A DNA stretch of 64,000 nucleotides, from NCBI RefSeq assembly GCF_000208745.1, contig NC_030851.1, positions 4,080,884 to 4,144,883 of the forward strand, in the 5' to 3' direction. The translations under genes and the position numbers were made by a program. The notes beneath the pieces are model-generated. The model did not search any database. It was given only the letters and a program-made list of their open reading frames with translations, and had not been told where the DNA came from. Shown here piece after piece: positions 1 to 13,415 of the stretch (positions are counted from its first letter, which is position 1; each line of letters starts with the position of its first letter). The stretch is from Theobroma cacao. Lineage: Eukaryota; Streptophyta; Magnoliopsida; Malvales; Malvaceae.

Positions 1-329
1 CATTCCCAATTAAAATTTACCATATGCTGCGACTTTGAAGGAAAGTTTTGGCTGCTTCCTATATAGCTGCATATATCTTGCTAAATATTTGTCTATCACT
101 GGATCACTTTGTGTACATCTTACTGAAAGGCTATTCGATATCTTATGAGGAAAGAAAGTTATGACGTTTACTTTCTGCAGATAATCTAAACTGCACACAA
201 TCGTTTTATCAAACTGTCAGCTATTTAACTTTTAAATTTTGTTAAAACATGTTATTACAGTAAGACACTTTTTAACTAATTAAAATTATCTCAACTGATA
301 CCACTTTTTCTTTTTATGATTTTCTGCAG

Positions 330-2058
330 CAAACGGATACCACTCTTTTAGGGCTGTCTCCCCAAGAAGCCATGAGATCCCCTTACATTGCGTCAATGGG
401 AGTCTATGTATTTAAGACAGATGTTTTATTGAAGCTTCTGAGATGGAGATTTCCTACATCCAATGACTTCGGATCTGAAATCATTCCTGCTGCAGTGATG
501 GAGCATGATGTCCAGGTAAGAGCTATTAAAATGGAACTTCCATTTTCTTAAGATATTACTCATCATTTCTAACACAAGGGTTGCGTTTATTTGTCATGGG
601 GCTTCAAACCCGGCACCTACTGCTACCAGCAAAGAAACATGCCCTTCCACATTGCATTCTGGGATCTTTAAGACTATAAATTTGAGCCATCATGTTATTC
701 ATATTCTTCATAGTTTCTGTATGTCAAAAGCATCTGATTTCTAAATGTAGATTGAATAAAAGATGCGCTACATTCTGAATGTTTTCCTGTATCTACAGGC
801 ATATATTTTCAGAGACTACTGGGAAGATATTGGAACGATAAAGTCATTTTATGATGCCAATTTAGCCCTCACTGAAGAGGTTGGTTTTAATTGTAGAACT
901 TTCGTGTTTTGAATTTCTATCCTTTGGTCTCTAAATCATGAGTTTCTTGAATTTGTTTCTATTTTTAATTAAAAAAATTGTGCACTATTTGCTAGCATTC
1001 TCCACAAAATGAGATAGACTAACGGTGGGTTCATACTACTCAAGGAAAAATTAAAGCTATTTTATTGTCATTTATTTAGTGAATGGCATTCCTATAGGCA
1101 CCTTCTTGTGGCACCCTTTATATAGCTCATTGTAATGTCAGATGTTCCTTTTGTATGTGAAAATATGGTTTTATGCTCCTCCTTGAAATAAGATTTAACC
1201 TCTATAAATTGTCTCCTCTATGCAGCTTCCAAAGTTTGAGTTTTATGACCCGAAGACACCTTTCTATACATCTCCACGATACTTACCACCAACCAAAATT
1301 GATAAATGCCAGGTATGATTGTTTACTTTGGATTAAAGTGACACTTTATGTTCTTCCTTCTCATGTTTCGGTCTGTTTTTGCAGATTAAAGATGCAATAA
1401 TCTCACACGGATGCTTCTTGCGAGAATGTAATGTCCAACACTCAATAGTAGGTGAACGCTCGCGTTTGGATTATGGCGTTGAGCTTCAGGTGAATTTTAC
1501 TGGTTTCCCAAATTCTTCTTTATGGAACAATTAAAAACCTTTTTATAGCAAACCAATTCCCTCTGACGTTATAATTTAACTGGACAAGTTCACTCCTTCC
1601 TATTTACAGGACACAGTAATGTTGGGAGCAGACTATTACCAAACTGAATCTGAAATTGCATCTCTACTAGCAGAGGGCAAGGTCCCAATTGGGATTGGAC
1701 GCAATACCAAAATCAGGTAACTTAACACAAAGAACAAATTTAGAGAGTCAAACGAAAATCAGAATCTTGTGTTCTGAAAATGTGTCATTCGCTTTGTAGG
1801 ACCTGCATAATCGACAAGAATGCTAAGATAGGAAAAGATGTGGTCATTGTGAACAAAGATGTAAGCATGCTATCCCTGCTCATTCATACCTTTTTCCTCC
1901 ACCTTAAAATGTTGCTGCATTCGTTAAGGCATCCACAAACTGCTGTTCTTTTGTAGGATGTTCAAGAAGCTGATAGGCCAGAAGAAGGATTTTATATCCG
2001 GTCAGGGATCACCATCATACAAGAGAAGGCAACAATAGAAGATGGTACAGTTATCTAA
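330..2058 (+). CDS. APL3: ADP-glucose pyrophosphorylase large subunit, 3' part (APL3/APL4-like)
   Basis: This is the C-terminal half of the large (regulatory) subunit of plastidial glucose-1-phosphate adenylyltransferase, which makes ADP-glucose for starch. The gene enters from the left edge, and bases 1-329 are intron. Exons seen are 330-515, 799-879, 1226-1312, 1385-1489, 1610-1716, 1800-1860 and 1957-2058, all with GT-AG borders and one open frame. Diagnostic stretches are [49 protein letters not shown] and [17 protein letters not shown], followed by the left-handed beta-helix region. The ending ([13 protein letters not shown], then [11 protein letters not shown]) resembles the sugar-inducible APL3/APL4 class more than APL1, judged from memory of the families. 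The N-terminal catalytic half lies outside the window. A possible poly(A) signal (aataaa) follows at about 2276. Confidence 0.93.
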
Positions 2059-2776
2059 ATGGATCCGAATACTTCCACGGACAGCTCAGAGATTGGAATT
2101 GAAGGTGCGCAACAGAGAGCAGTCATGACAGTCTGCTGGAAGACGGTGCGAAGATGGCTTTTTGCAGCATTTTGCCACAGTAAAACCAGCTGCATTTCTA
2201 TCAATTACTTTTGTGTAAATTACAAGTCCTTTACTGTACTGTAAAATAGATCTCAGATTTCATGTAAGGTCCCCAAATAAATCAGATGGCTTAGCAGCCC
2301 GTTGTTTCTTTCAATTAGTAGAGTAAAATCTTCTGAGAGACGATTTGGCTGATGCTTGTATTTACCCCTTTGATGTTCATATATCATAGCACGATAATGG
2401 TAAGTACCTTTAGTCATTCTCATAACTCTCTGAGATAATGGCTCAGCTTTGATCCTAACCTCAACCCTTTTAGGCCCTTCCTTGTTAGACAATGCATAAT
2501 CGTATTAAGTATTTGATTCAGTAATTAGCATAATAACGACCAACTTCGACTCCTCTCAAATAAATGAGAACATAACAAACGCGGGATGATTTAGCTCCTA
2601 CCGCTGACTCCACGTGGTGGATAGCAGTTGACACTCCTGTTTTGTCTCCAGACGTGGCATGGTAACATGTCGACATTTATTCAAATGCATGAAACCGAGA
2701 GAGAAATAGGAGGAAGGGTTGGGCATGACTGAAACAACAAAGGAAAGGGAACAAGAGAACACAGAATCCAATCACG

Positions 2777-5442
2777 ATGCAAGAAACGAGGAAAGCAGAT
2801 TTGCGACAACTGGAAGGTGTAATGAGAGAGGCAGAAGGCGGCGTTGTGGAGAAGAAAGGGATCGCCACGGCTGATCACGTTCAAAACAACCCTGGAAAGG
2901 ATTCTGCAACTGCTCTTCAACTTTTTCTTGATCGCATCCCTATTAGTTCGATCCCTGGGATAAAAAACTCACCCGGTAATTCTTTTTTATGACATAAAAG
3001 ATATTTATCGATAATCGTTCTTCTCCAACGAAATTGCGGATCCAACTCGGATTCCTTCGACGCCAAATGTTGATGATAGTACGGTATTTGTGACTTTTTC
3101 TTTCTCCTGATTTCCATTTGCAAGTGGTGGAGGTGAAAACTGGGGATAATGTGAAGGATGCAATTGAGTTGTTGTACACGAAGAATGTGTTCGGTGCTCC
3201 CATTGCGGATGTTTTAGACCCTGATACCACAGTAGGCAGGTTTTTTGATCGGTATATTGGTTTTATAGATTTTTTTACCATGGTTCTCTGGTCCCTTGAG
3301 GTGATTTGATTTCTCACATTGTCACCACTCACCAACTTGCACCCTCTTTTTTCTCTCTCACTCAATGTATCCAAATGCATTTTTCGTGTTATGACCTTCT
3401 CAGAAATGTGAAAAAGCTGGTGTCCCAACTGATAGCGGTGCTAGCGAGGAGACTGGCAAAAGCAGCATCATGTCCTTGCTTGAACAGGATGCTGACATTG
3501 GACATACAAAGGTCCTTTTGCCTTATTTCATGCTGTTAATTCCTGTTTATTTGGAATTGCCGAATTGCTTTCATGGACATCATCAGTTTTTTCCCACTAA
3601 ATCATATCCTTTAACGGGAAGTGTCTTTTGTTCCATGTGAGACACAGGTAGGAGAGTTGGCAAAATCTTTCCTATGGAATCCGTTTTTCCCTGTACGCTT
3701 AGAGGATACCCTCTCTCATGTTCTGCTGCTGCTTGCAAAGCACCGGGTGCAAGTTCTACCAGCCATGGAGCAATCTGCTCTTCGGGCCATTGGTTTTGTT
3801 ACGCAGGTATTTTAAGGCCACTAACTACGCTTGCTGAACTAATTGGGTAATAGGAAAAGCCAAGAAACAGATTGTTCATTACTTTGGCAGATAAAGGCAA
3901 CCAGTGGAGTATAGCAAATGTAACTTGTTAAAAATTATGGTAAAATATCTAGACATTCTCAAATTTTGATTAAAATTATATGAAAATTTATTAATTTAAA
4001 AAATAAATATTTCGCTTTAAAAGAGTATTTATTATTGAATACATAAGTTCAACGATGATTAACTATTAAAGTTTTCGTTGGTTTATTGACATGATAATGT
4101 TTTTTGAATAATTTTATTTTTGAACATATAAAAATTATAATATTATATAATTTTATTTTTATTTTAAATTTTTAAAAAAATTACCTTCCTTCTTCACTTA
4201 AATTCGACTCGATCTAACGCATTGGGCTCCCTCAAGGAAGTGCTAAATCTCTCTTATGAGGGAGCGTGATATAGAGCTTATCTTACACTCTAAGATGTTG
4301 AAAAGTGTCAAATTTGACCACAAGATAGTCAGTCGATGTTAAAAAACATCACCGATCAATCAAATTGTTTGAAAAAAAAAAAGTTTAGAGAAAGAGAAAA
4401 GAGTAATTTAGTTTTTTCACTTTTTCTGTTAATAGTGTTAAGGCTTTTAAAGTAAAGTATTTATTTTTCAAATTAATTGATATCTGTGTAATTTTGATAA
4501 TTAAAGAATATCTAATTATTTTACTCTAAAAATTAAAACATTTTTTTATCAATGCATGTCTGAATTTGTAACTTGTTGCCTTTCGGTAGAATGCAGTTAT
4601 CCAATTGCTTCTTCCATCTGATGGACTAGCATGGTTCGACAGTATTGCAGAAAAGTCTCTATCAGAATTTTGGTAGGGCAAACTTGAAAGATATTTCAGA
4701 ACACATGCGTCATTTTTGAGGAATCATTACTTAGTTGCTTTATCACACCCATCTTGGTTTTCTGCATTCGTATTCAGGTTTGAAAATGAGGAGAAAGTAA
4801 GCTGTGTGTATGGCGGTGAGAGCATAGCAAGGGCTCTTCACATCTTGTTCAAAAGTCAAATAGGTGCAATTGCGGTCATAGATAGACAGACTCAAAGGCT
4901 TATCGGTAGTGTCACGAGCAGTGATGTCTATCTTCTTATGGAGAATGACAATCTCTTCCACAATAGAAAGTGAGTAATTTTTCCTTCCAATGCTACACTG
5001 CTTTTTCTTGCCCAGTTGACCTATAAAAACTATGCATATTTGAGTTAATAACAGGGTTGTAACCGTGGAGGAATTCATTCATATGGAGACTAGCAATCCA
5101 GACTCTGATCCTACTATCGAACGAGACATAGGGGCTCTTTTATCAGCAGGGGTTCTTCATCTACGAAACAGCTTCCTTCCAAGAATGGACTCGCCAGTCA
5201 CCAACAAGAAATCTGACACTCTCAAGCAAGCCATGAAGAACGTAGCAGAGACTAAAAGCAATTGCAGTTTTCTAGTTGATGAGTTGCAGCGTCCAGTGGG
5301 TGTCTTCACATTAAGAGACATAATCCTTCAGTTTGCCCCGCCCTCTGTGGACTCCAATATTCATCGAGGTGGTTTCTTTGAATCTGCTCTCGAACAAACT
5401 GGTTGTCAGGTCAAAGATGGAACCATAGTTTGTGACCATTAA
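2777..5442 (+). CDS. PV42: CBS-domain protein, SnRK1 gamma-like (PV42a/b type)
   Basis: Seven exons (2777-2975, 3125-3300, 3404-3511, 3648-3806, 4590-4672, 4778-4969, 5055-5442) join to 1305 nt, or 434 aa. The protein has four degenerate CBS repeats arranged as two Bateman pairs, like AMPK/SNF4 gamma subunits: around VGAP/FGAPIADV in exon 2, KHRVQVLP in exon 4, KSQIGAIAVID with IGSVTSSDV in exon 6, and SNCSFLVDELQRPVGVFTLRDI in exon 7. The family (Arabidopsis PV42a/PV42b, KING1) interacts with SnRK1 kinases and acts in energy sensing and reproductive development. The ending FFESALEQTGCQVKDGT is, as I recall, typical of PV42 rather than KING1. Intron 4 (3807-4589, 783 nt) is unusually long and AT-rich. 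The start is the first ATG in frame with the LFLDRIPISS segment, and the far N-terminus is not conserved enough to be certain. Confidence 0.85.
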
Positions 5443-6863
5443 TGCACTTACTCCTCTGCCTGGTTCATGAGAATTTATAAGATGAAAGAGGGGTTGAAGT
5501 GGGTTTGGTTTGCAGATGATGAAAAAAATATCTATATATTTGTATATGACCTTAACTTCATCTGGCCCCCAAAACCGTGCCGATCTGCGCCAGAATATTC
5601 AGGCCTTGATGGCAAGACTGACTGACGAGTGACGTGTATAACTTGTGCTACTTAATCTTTGCTTTTTTCATCCAGAAAGAGAAAGCAGCAAACAATGGAC
5701 AGAGAAGAAAGAATTGCAATCACTTGCAGCAAGCACCTCATTTCTACTACTCAGTTGGGTCCGAAGAAAATAAAATGATAATCTGTTTTGCTTGCAGTTT
5801 GTAATTCTTAGCTGGAAAACAGATCAACATGTACGGTACAAGAAAAGTTCAACATTCCCTTCACCAACAGCAAGCTATAAGTCACTAATAAATACCCCAG
5901 GCTTCCTCTTCAACACGCTCAGCTTAATCAAAATCGTCAGGGGAAGATCTTAGCATACAAGTTGTAGCACTTTGGAGAAACACCCTTGGGATGTCGGAGG
6001 ATCCGACAGTTATTCCTCGTCAATATGTTGGGAGGAATAGTGCATTACGATTGAAAATAGGATTGAAAAGGAGAGAATAAGCTCTCTCAAGTTGGACCAA
6101 CCTCCGTTTACAACCCGAAGAAATTAAAGAAAAAAACATATCCAGATGTTATGAGTTGCCATCAGGATTGAAGTTCATGCGTTGTGACCAAAACAGTAAT
6201 CACATTGTTCCTAGACCAACGGTAAATTAAACGAGCTCAATCCACTTAAAAAGCAAAACTTAATAAAAACCTACCTGTCTTTCACTCATCTCTAAACACA
6301 CTGATAATGTCTTAATTAGCGACATCGTAACCGTAACAAACACATATCGGGTTCATTATTACAGAATGTTACTCGAATATATTTATGATGTATGACAGCC
6401 CTGTTTGATACTTACATTCTTATCATTTCTTGAGTCCATTCATTGTTTACTTCAAGCAATTTTAGAGGACCAAATCAGGAAATATAATGGAGAGTTCTTC
6501 AAACTTACAGGATGATGTGATGGCTGTTGAGATCGCCGTTTTTATCCTCCATCCAAGTGCTCATTCAAGACAAAAGGCCTCTGTTTGATCCTCCAATAAG
6601 TAACCCGTCTAGATAAAATTTTTCGTTTGATGTAAAGGTCACATAAAACAAATGCAGGCAGGGAACATACCTAAGCAACATTCTGACTTCATAAAACAGT
6701 ATATCATATCCTGCCAAAGATCTGATTGATATGTAATATGGATGGGCAGAGCATTTTGTCCCCTAATTAACAAATTGCACCCACCAAGAGAGTTGCATCA
6801 CCTATTAGGTCACTTTGTCTTTCCCAACATGAATAGTTTTAGCTAGAAATACCTCAAAAATTC
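5443..6863. other. Convergent intergenic region
   Basis: This is the 3' flank of the CBS gene (+) and of the PCH1-like gene (-). It presumably holds both 3'UTRs. I see no ORF with family resemblance and no RNA gene or clear repeat. Confidence 0.6.
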
Positions 6864-9779
6864 TCAGGTGCTCGTGCTCCAAACTATCAAAGACCCGCTT
6901 CTTCTAAACTCACAAGGACGAAAAACGCTCATGGCCTTCCCCATCAGAGCCATAGCTGCAATGCTCGGAAACCGCTTCTTTTCGAGTTCATCCAATGTAG
7001 CCTTTGCACTCTGTGGTTCACATAGCACCACAGCTTCAGGCTTCTTGTTTGGAGACGCGGCTCTGTGACGACACCATCTTTGAATCCAAGAACGTGAAAG
7101 ACGTCTATCTTGACTTTTCCTCAAAGAATCACTGGAAGTGGAGTCACCGTTCTTTAATAGCATTGCAGTTTGATCAAGTGCCAGTTCTGGTCTCACATGG
7201 CTTCCACATACTGTGGCATCTGAACTAGTTTTGCTGCATTTCGAGATTTTGTTGAAGATCTTGTTAACCCTTTCACAGGATGAACCTTCTCCAATTTTAG
7301 AGCTCTTAGGACCAGGAGCAAAAGGATCCGAAGTGCTCAACTTCAGACGTTTAACCCATCTGATGCTTGTCTCTGGTCCCAGAGAATCATCTGGACAAGC
7401 AGTAGTTTTAAAATTTGAGGGCTGCTCAGCATGGGAAAGGAGATGCTCTGCATCTAAACTCTGGGTTCTGGAGGTACTTGTTTCTCCATCGTCTATTGAG
7501 TTTGCCACAGCTGGAAGTGCAGGAAGCCCATCATTCATATCAGGTAATTCAGTATTTGCCATTTTGTCGCCAGCTTCTTCTCCAGTAGCATTCTCAGTTT
7601 CAAATAATGATGAATTATGAATCTCCTTGATGTTCTGCAAAAATTATCAATAAACTTAACTAGTAATGTCTAAATTTAACAGCTCAATTGTGCAATGGGG
7701 ACTCTTAGTATAGAAAGAGATAGTGTTCTGGCATGCTATGCTCACTAGAATTCCATGATGCTTGGAACCAATGACTGGATGATACAGCAATCTGTTAACT
7801 TAGAATGTAACAATTTTCTACTAGAAATGGTTCTCAAGGTAATTTTTTATGTTTATTATGCACCCAAATTACTTTGATGAGGACCAATGAACACATGTAA
7901 CCTCACCTACCAATTCCTTATTTCTGTTAGTCGATAAATTTTTTTTTTTTGAAAATCTTCTGTTAGTTGATAATGAACCAAACTAAAACATAGTCCTTGA
8001 GAGAAGATGCAAAATATAGAATGTCAAGAACATGTTGTTCATAAACACTTTGGTCTATAAACCAAGCAAGTAATCATCTAAAAACTACCATTACATGCAC
8101 ATAGTAAAATAGACATTAACAAGAATTACCTGATCTGATGGACATAAAGCCACACCTGCAACATAAAGTAAACATGTTAAAAGTATGAACATACAATACT
8201 GAAAGACCAAGTAATTATTAAATTAACTGAATCCACAGATATTTCTAATCATAAGTTTCTGTCAGTCTGATGTGACCATTTTCATAAAAAAAATTATACT
8301 ATAAAGTTCCATTCACTGTTCATAATTATAGAGGTAACATAAATACATACTTGAAAGATGGCTCTTCTGGAAAACATCCAGTTCCATAGCATCAGTTTCA
8401 ACTGATGATTCATGCTTTAAGCAAACAGTAGAAGTTCCGACATCTCCAACATTGTCTTTTTCTTCACTATCCGAGGAGCTCCCTAGAGGTTGCAATTTCA
8501 CTCCTTGCTGACCGTGGAAACCAGAACTGGGAGATAAACTCAGAAACTCACTGAACATATTTCCCTTCAATTTGGGGGAGACTATAGAGTCTTTGAACAC
8601 TTGTCCTCCTTCGTTTATGTTCACACCAGTCTTCTTTGTAATGAAAAATTTGTGAGTTGTCTGAGAAAACTTAGAAGGACCTCTGGGTAATTCTTCCACA
8701 GAATCTATAGTGGTACATATTCTCATAGTCTTGACATCATGAACAGAACGAGGTACTTTTGGCAGCAAGAAATTTTCATCATATGCTTTTCCTGATTTTG
8801 CCACCTCAGGATAGCCCAAGCTTGGAAGCAATCTATTACTAGAATTGTTTTCTACCTTCTGACTCTGTTTATTAAGAAAAGAGCATAACTGACTATCGTT
8901 GGTCAACTGATCATTAAGTAATAGAGGTGCATCTCTCTGTCGAGATAATGAACTCCCCAGTTTTCTGGACTCGAAAAGGGTATCAGCTTTCTTCTCATGG
9001 ACCCAAAAGGTAGAATAGCTGCAAAATTTACCATCTGTGAAGTGCTCTTTGGATGCTACAACAGGACTTACTTGATCAATATTTTCATGCTGACATGTAA
9101 CGGATTGCATTGGAGCCACTCCACTATTCATTACATATGGTACAATTTTAGAACTTGACCCAATATCATCCTGAAAAGATGATGAAACAGCTAAGTTGTT
9201 CTTTTCAAGAAATTCATGAGATTTTACCAGCTGCTCAGGAACCCTTGAAATGCCTTCAGGCTGAAATTTACGTTCTCTAGATGGAAATTCCATTTCAGGA
9301 TGAGCCCACTCACTTCTACCCATAGTAATAGAGTTATAGCAATTATTGAGATCAATTTGATACTTCACCACCTCACCTTTAGACGAAGTACCTGCATTAT
9401 TCTTTGAAGCCATAGCACTCTCCCTATTCCCTGAAATATTGAACATTGGAGGAGGCTGTCCATCTAAAACTTCTTTCCCAAACTTCCTTGAACCCATTTT
9501 CGAATTCTTGCTCATGGTGTCAACTGTTCTGGCTTCAGAAACTTCTCTAAATCCTTGAGCATAGTTTGAAATATCGGTTTCCATTTCAGGCCCAGAAAGC
9601 AAAGGATGATGCTTAGAATTGCTATGATCATCTTTACGCAGTAAATGACTGTGAACCTCAGTGGATGGTTTACGACTTGTATTCTTCCAATGATCCATCC
9701 AAGCAGCTTGGTAATGATGGATGGAATGCCTAGCTGTTCCAGCACTATGGTGATCTGATTGTGCAACACGATTCGACAT
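6864..9779 (-). CDS. PCH1: PCH1/PCHL-like phytochrome-B photobody protein (annotated elsewhere as F-box At2g16365)
   Basis: Coding exons on the minus strand are 9779-8351, 8155-8130 (only 26 nt) and 7634-6864. They total 2226 nt, or 741 aa. The N-terminus has a His/Trp-rich segment (HHYQAAWMDHWKN), followed by a long low-complexity, Ser-rich, probably disordered middle. The conserved C-terminal block contains RWCRHR, FPSIAAMALMGKAM and FRPCEFRRSGSLIVW. From memory this block characterises PCH1 and PCHL, which bind the Pfr form of phytochrome B in nuclear photobodies and prolong its signalling. I see no F-box. The ATG at 9779 is chosen because the exon continues upstream only to an acceptor at 9824; the leader joins a 5'UTR exon ending at 10929. 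The identification rests on motif memory, while the gene structure is solid. Confidence 0.72.
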
Positions 9780-10928
9780 GATATGGTCAAATCCTATTTT
9801 AATTAAAGGCTCATTGTGCCTTACCTGAAAATGCAATTCAGCAAGCACTATTAGACATAATATCTATTACGTTTTAAAACAAAATTACAAGAAATTAGAA
9901 ATAAAAAAAAATTGAAATCAACAAATAGAAAAAATCTAGAGCTCATAAGGCCAGCATAGAGAGTCTATACGAAATTAAGGATCTACAAAACATATGCTTA
10001 ACCAATTATTTTGCACCCACATAAGCACACATCAAACAGTCCTTCCTTGATGGACTAAGAGTGGTTAGTATTTTAAAATATTAGCTCAAGATGGTTTGAT
10101 TTCTGAAGGTTTAGCATTGGTAGTGCCCCTGTTCTTGATCGATACTCCTAGTGAGCCAGGAATAAAAATTAAAAGGGGGGAGACCACAGAAAGAGGCAAA
10201 AAAATGCTCCCAATTCCTATAATCAGCTTCCCATATACCAAACAAAATCAAAGAAAAAAAAAAACTACCAAACGCAAAATATTTTAAACATGAGTTGCCA
10301 ATTATCCAGAAAGGAAATTTGTAAGGACAAATTAAAACATCTTTCTTCATCTCATCTCAACACAATTAAAAATCCAACATTATCCAAAATATTTCTAGGA
10401 AAAAAAAAACAGCTTCTTCTTACTGCAACTTCTCTGTACAGAAATGTGTGATTACCCAATTCATGTCCCGTCAAACAGGGATCTGCAGAAGTGTGAATTA
10501 GAAACCTTAAAGTTGAAACAATCCAAGATCCTTTTAGATAGCACCAAACCCTTTTTTTTTTAATTTTAGTTACATCATATATGAGCTCAACTCTTCAACA
10601 TAATGAACAAGGAAATATCACAAAAACGACCCCTTACCAAGCTTTTCTTTTCTTTTATCACTACCAATAAAAATAAAACAAACTCTACTGTTCAGTAAGC
10701 AACGTTAGAATCATGAACTATTCAAACAGAGAGCGAAGGGAAAAAAAAGAATAAGAACTTGAAACGAAAGAACTAACACAAGTAACCAAGCTCCAAGCTA
10801 CGATCAAACAACAATAGAACAAGCTAAAAATTCACATGCATACATACTAAGCAAGTTTTAGAGAAAGCAAGAAAAGGGTAGTTCACAAAAGCACAATCAA
10901 AATTAATTTCAACCATGCCAGGACTCAC

Positions 10929-11040
10929 CTTAAGAGCGAAAGTAAATAAAAAAAAAAAACAGAGTTCGTAAAGCCTATGAAGACCCAGCAAAAGAGCAAC
11001 GGTGAAACACAGGTCCAGGGAGAAGTTGAGATCACAAACG
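10929..11040 (-). other. 5'UTR exon of the PCH1-like gene
   Basis: On the minus strand a donor (exon end AAG at 10929, then gtgagtcc) pairs with the acceptor at 9825, giving a 5'UTR intron of about 1.1 kb. The upstream limit is estimated from the TATA-like element at 11061-11070. Confidence 0.5.
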
Positions 11041-11060
11041 CAGGAAAAAAGAGTGTGTCT

Positions 11061-11070
11061 GTTTAAATAG
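11061..11070 (-). promoter_or_regulatory. TATA-like box for the PCH1-like gene
   Basis: On the minus strand this reads ctatttaaac. It lies about 30 nt upstream of the inferred leader exon, so its position fits a core promoter, but the motif is weak. Confidence 0.4.
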
Positions 11071-12397
11071 TAAAGAATGAGAATTTGTGGACAGGCAGCG
11101 ATGTATTTGGTGAGGGAAGAAACAGCGAAAGGAAGGAAGAAAGAAAAGAAAGCATCTTTAAAAGCCGAGGAGCCGCATATAGATCCCCCCGAGCCGACGA
11201 AATTCGGGAGCTGAAGGGCCCCACTACATTGCACTTTTGTAATTGGGCCTTCCCTTTTCTAATTTTTTTCACTTTCTTGGACTTTTTATGTTTTTTTTAT
11301 TTTATTTTATTTTATGTTCTTATATGTATGGTTATTGTAGTCCTAAACACAAAACAATGCTTGGCCCAGTTAATAAAAATAAAAAATGAATTTTTATTTG
11401 ATGGAAAGTAACAAAAATTAGCATTTTGTAGAATATGTTGAGTTCTTTTTTCCTATTAATCCGGCTCTTGATAAAAGAAGTAAAATTTTATTTTTAAATA
11501 ATATGCGATGTGATAATGTTAAGACATAATACTTTAAAAGGTCTTTAATTATTTTTAAAAAATTAAATAAATATTTATTATTTTATTATATTTAATCAAA
11601 TTTTTATATATTTTTATTTTAAATTAAATATATTTTAATTAAAATATTACTTGTCATTTTTATATCATATGGTATTAATATGATATAAAAACATTTCACA
11701 TTGGATAATTATAAGAAATGATATTATTGTCATATGATATTTTTTACTTTTTACTCAATATCATATAGGTATAAAATGATATTTAATGAATTGTTATTTA
11801 CGAGTAAATATTTAATTCAAAATAAAAATTTAATTAAATATAATAAAAAAAATTTAAAATATTATTAGTATATGAATATTAGAAACATACTGGCTCATGG
11901 GAATTTGGAATTTGGATGGATAAGGTTGACGCCGTTGGTGTAGGATTAACTTTACCTCAGTAACGGTGTCTACTACTAGGATTGATCCAAAATTTTACAC
12001 GTTGTCTTCTTCCTCTCCGAAATATCTTCGTTTTTGGGAACCAACTTGTTGACTTCTCCATTTAAAGTAAAAAAAAAATAAAAAGAAATATTTTTAAACT
12101 CTAGGAATATGAAATTTCGGTAATAAAATAGTGGAGAAAATTTATACTCTATGTTTCTTGCCTTTGTGCACATTTGGTACGGATATAGCTAAGTCATTCT
12201 TTCCTTATTCCTTTTCCATTTTTATTCTTTTTTTTTGGTAGGTTTTTGAGGTAATAGTTATTCTCCAAAATTTTAATTTAGCCATTCTCCACCTCCCCCT
12301 GTGTTAATGGCTATTCATGACTATGGAGTAGAGTCAAAAACTTATTGGACAAAAATGTTCCTATTTATTGAAAATAATTACAATTTACAAATACAAA

Positions 12398-12600
12398 TTA
12401 TATTAATAATTTAATAATAAATTATTAATGTTTAAAATTTTAATGAAAATAGAAATTAAAAGATTAAAAAATAAAAGTACAAATAGAGAAAAAAATAAAA
12501 AGAAATCGAAATAAAAAATGATATTAATAATTTAATAATAAATTAGTAATATTTTAAATTTTTAATGAAAAAAAATTAAAAAGATTAAAAAATATTATTA
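12398..12600. repeat. Direct repeat of about 75 bp, two copies
   Basis: A block beginning attaataatttaataataa near 12400 recurs near 12520. Both copies continue through a T/A-rich stretch ending in gattaaaaaata, with scattered mismatches. Confidence 0.55.
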
Positions 12601-12692
12601 AATTATAATAATGAGTAATTTTGTTTAATTTATTAAATTATAATAATGAGTAATTTTGTTTAATTTATTAAATTATAATAATGAGTAATTTT
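12597..12692. repeat. 35-bp tandem repeat, about 2.7 copies
   Basis: The string aattataataatgagtaat starts at 12601, 12636 and 12671, an exact period of 35, and the copies are almost identical. That suggests recent expansion. Confidence 0.85.
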
Positions 12693-13395
12693 ATCATTTT
12701 ATTATTTATTTTTTAATTATTTTAAAATTATTTTTATTAATCAAATATTAAAATAAATTATAATAATAACTTTTATCTTATTCTATTTTATATATCAAAC
12801 TATATAATAACATTATGTTATATTCCGTTGCCCAAGTATGTTAGATGCAACGACCGAAGCTCGTGGCTCGCAAGATCGAACAGAAACGAGAACAGTAAGG
12901 CGGACTGGCTACTGTGGGTGAGCTCGGCTGGGTGAGAGTTGAGCCGAGGGTATACTGAGCTGGAGAACAGGAGGAAAAAACAAGAAAAGGAAATACATGC
13001 TTTCATTACAGTACAGCGATGGACGGCTGTGAATGGCCACCCGACATATCCGAACACGAAGCAAATGAAGATTTGGCTATCCTTTGTCCACGTCATCCTA
13101 TGACAAATCCACCCATCAGTCATCCCAATCTCTTTCTTAAAAAACGCTAAGTGCATGACAGGGTAAATCGTAATTTAGATTCATTTCCGACACCATTCTT
13201 ATCTACAAAATCAATCACCCTCAGTCTATTATAGCATTTCCTTACGTTCCATCTTATCTCCAACTCAAGAGTAAACTCAATCGAACAAGACCACTCGTGC
13301 TACTTGCCTTAATAACTTTTATCCTAAATATTTATGTTCTCCTAATTTATAATATTTTTATTAAATTATTTTAATTTATAAATAAATTATAATAC

Positions 13396-13415
13396 ATATA
13401 TATATATATATATAT
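13396..13415. repeat. (AT)n microsatellite
   Basis: An uninterrupted AT dinucleotide run of about ten units. Confidence 0.9.

Noticed and set aside
2943..3428. 161-codon minus-strand ORF
   Set aside because: Overlaps the CBS gene exons and introns on the other strand and has no domain resemblance.
7213..7620. 135-codon plus-strand ORF
   Set aside because: Antisense shadow of the PCH1-like coding exon.
11085..11411. 108-codon plus-strand ORF
   Set aside because: Covers the promoter and leader of the PCH1-like gene; low-complexity Phe/Leu-rich translation without homology.
12818..13156. 112-codon minus-strand ORF in a balanced-composition island
   Set aside because: No recognisable motif or splice-linked partner; kept only as part of the intergenic description.
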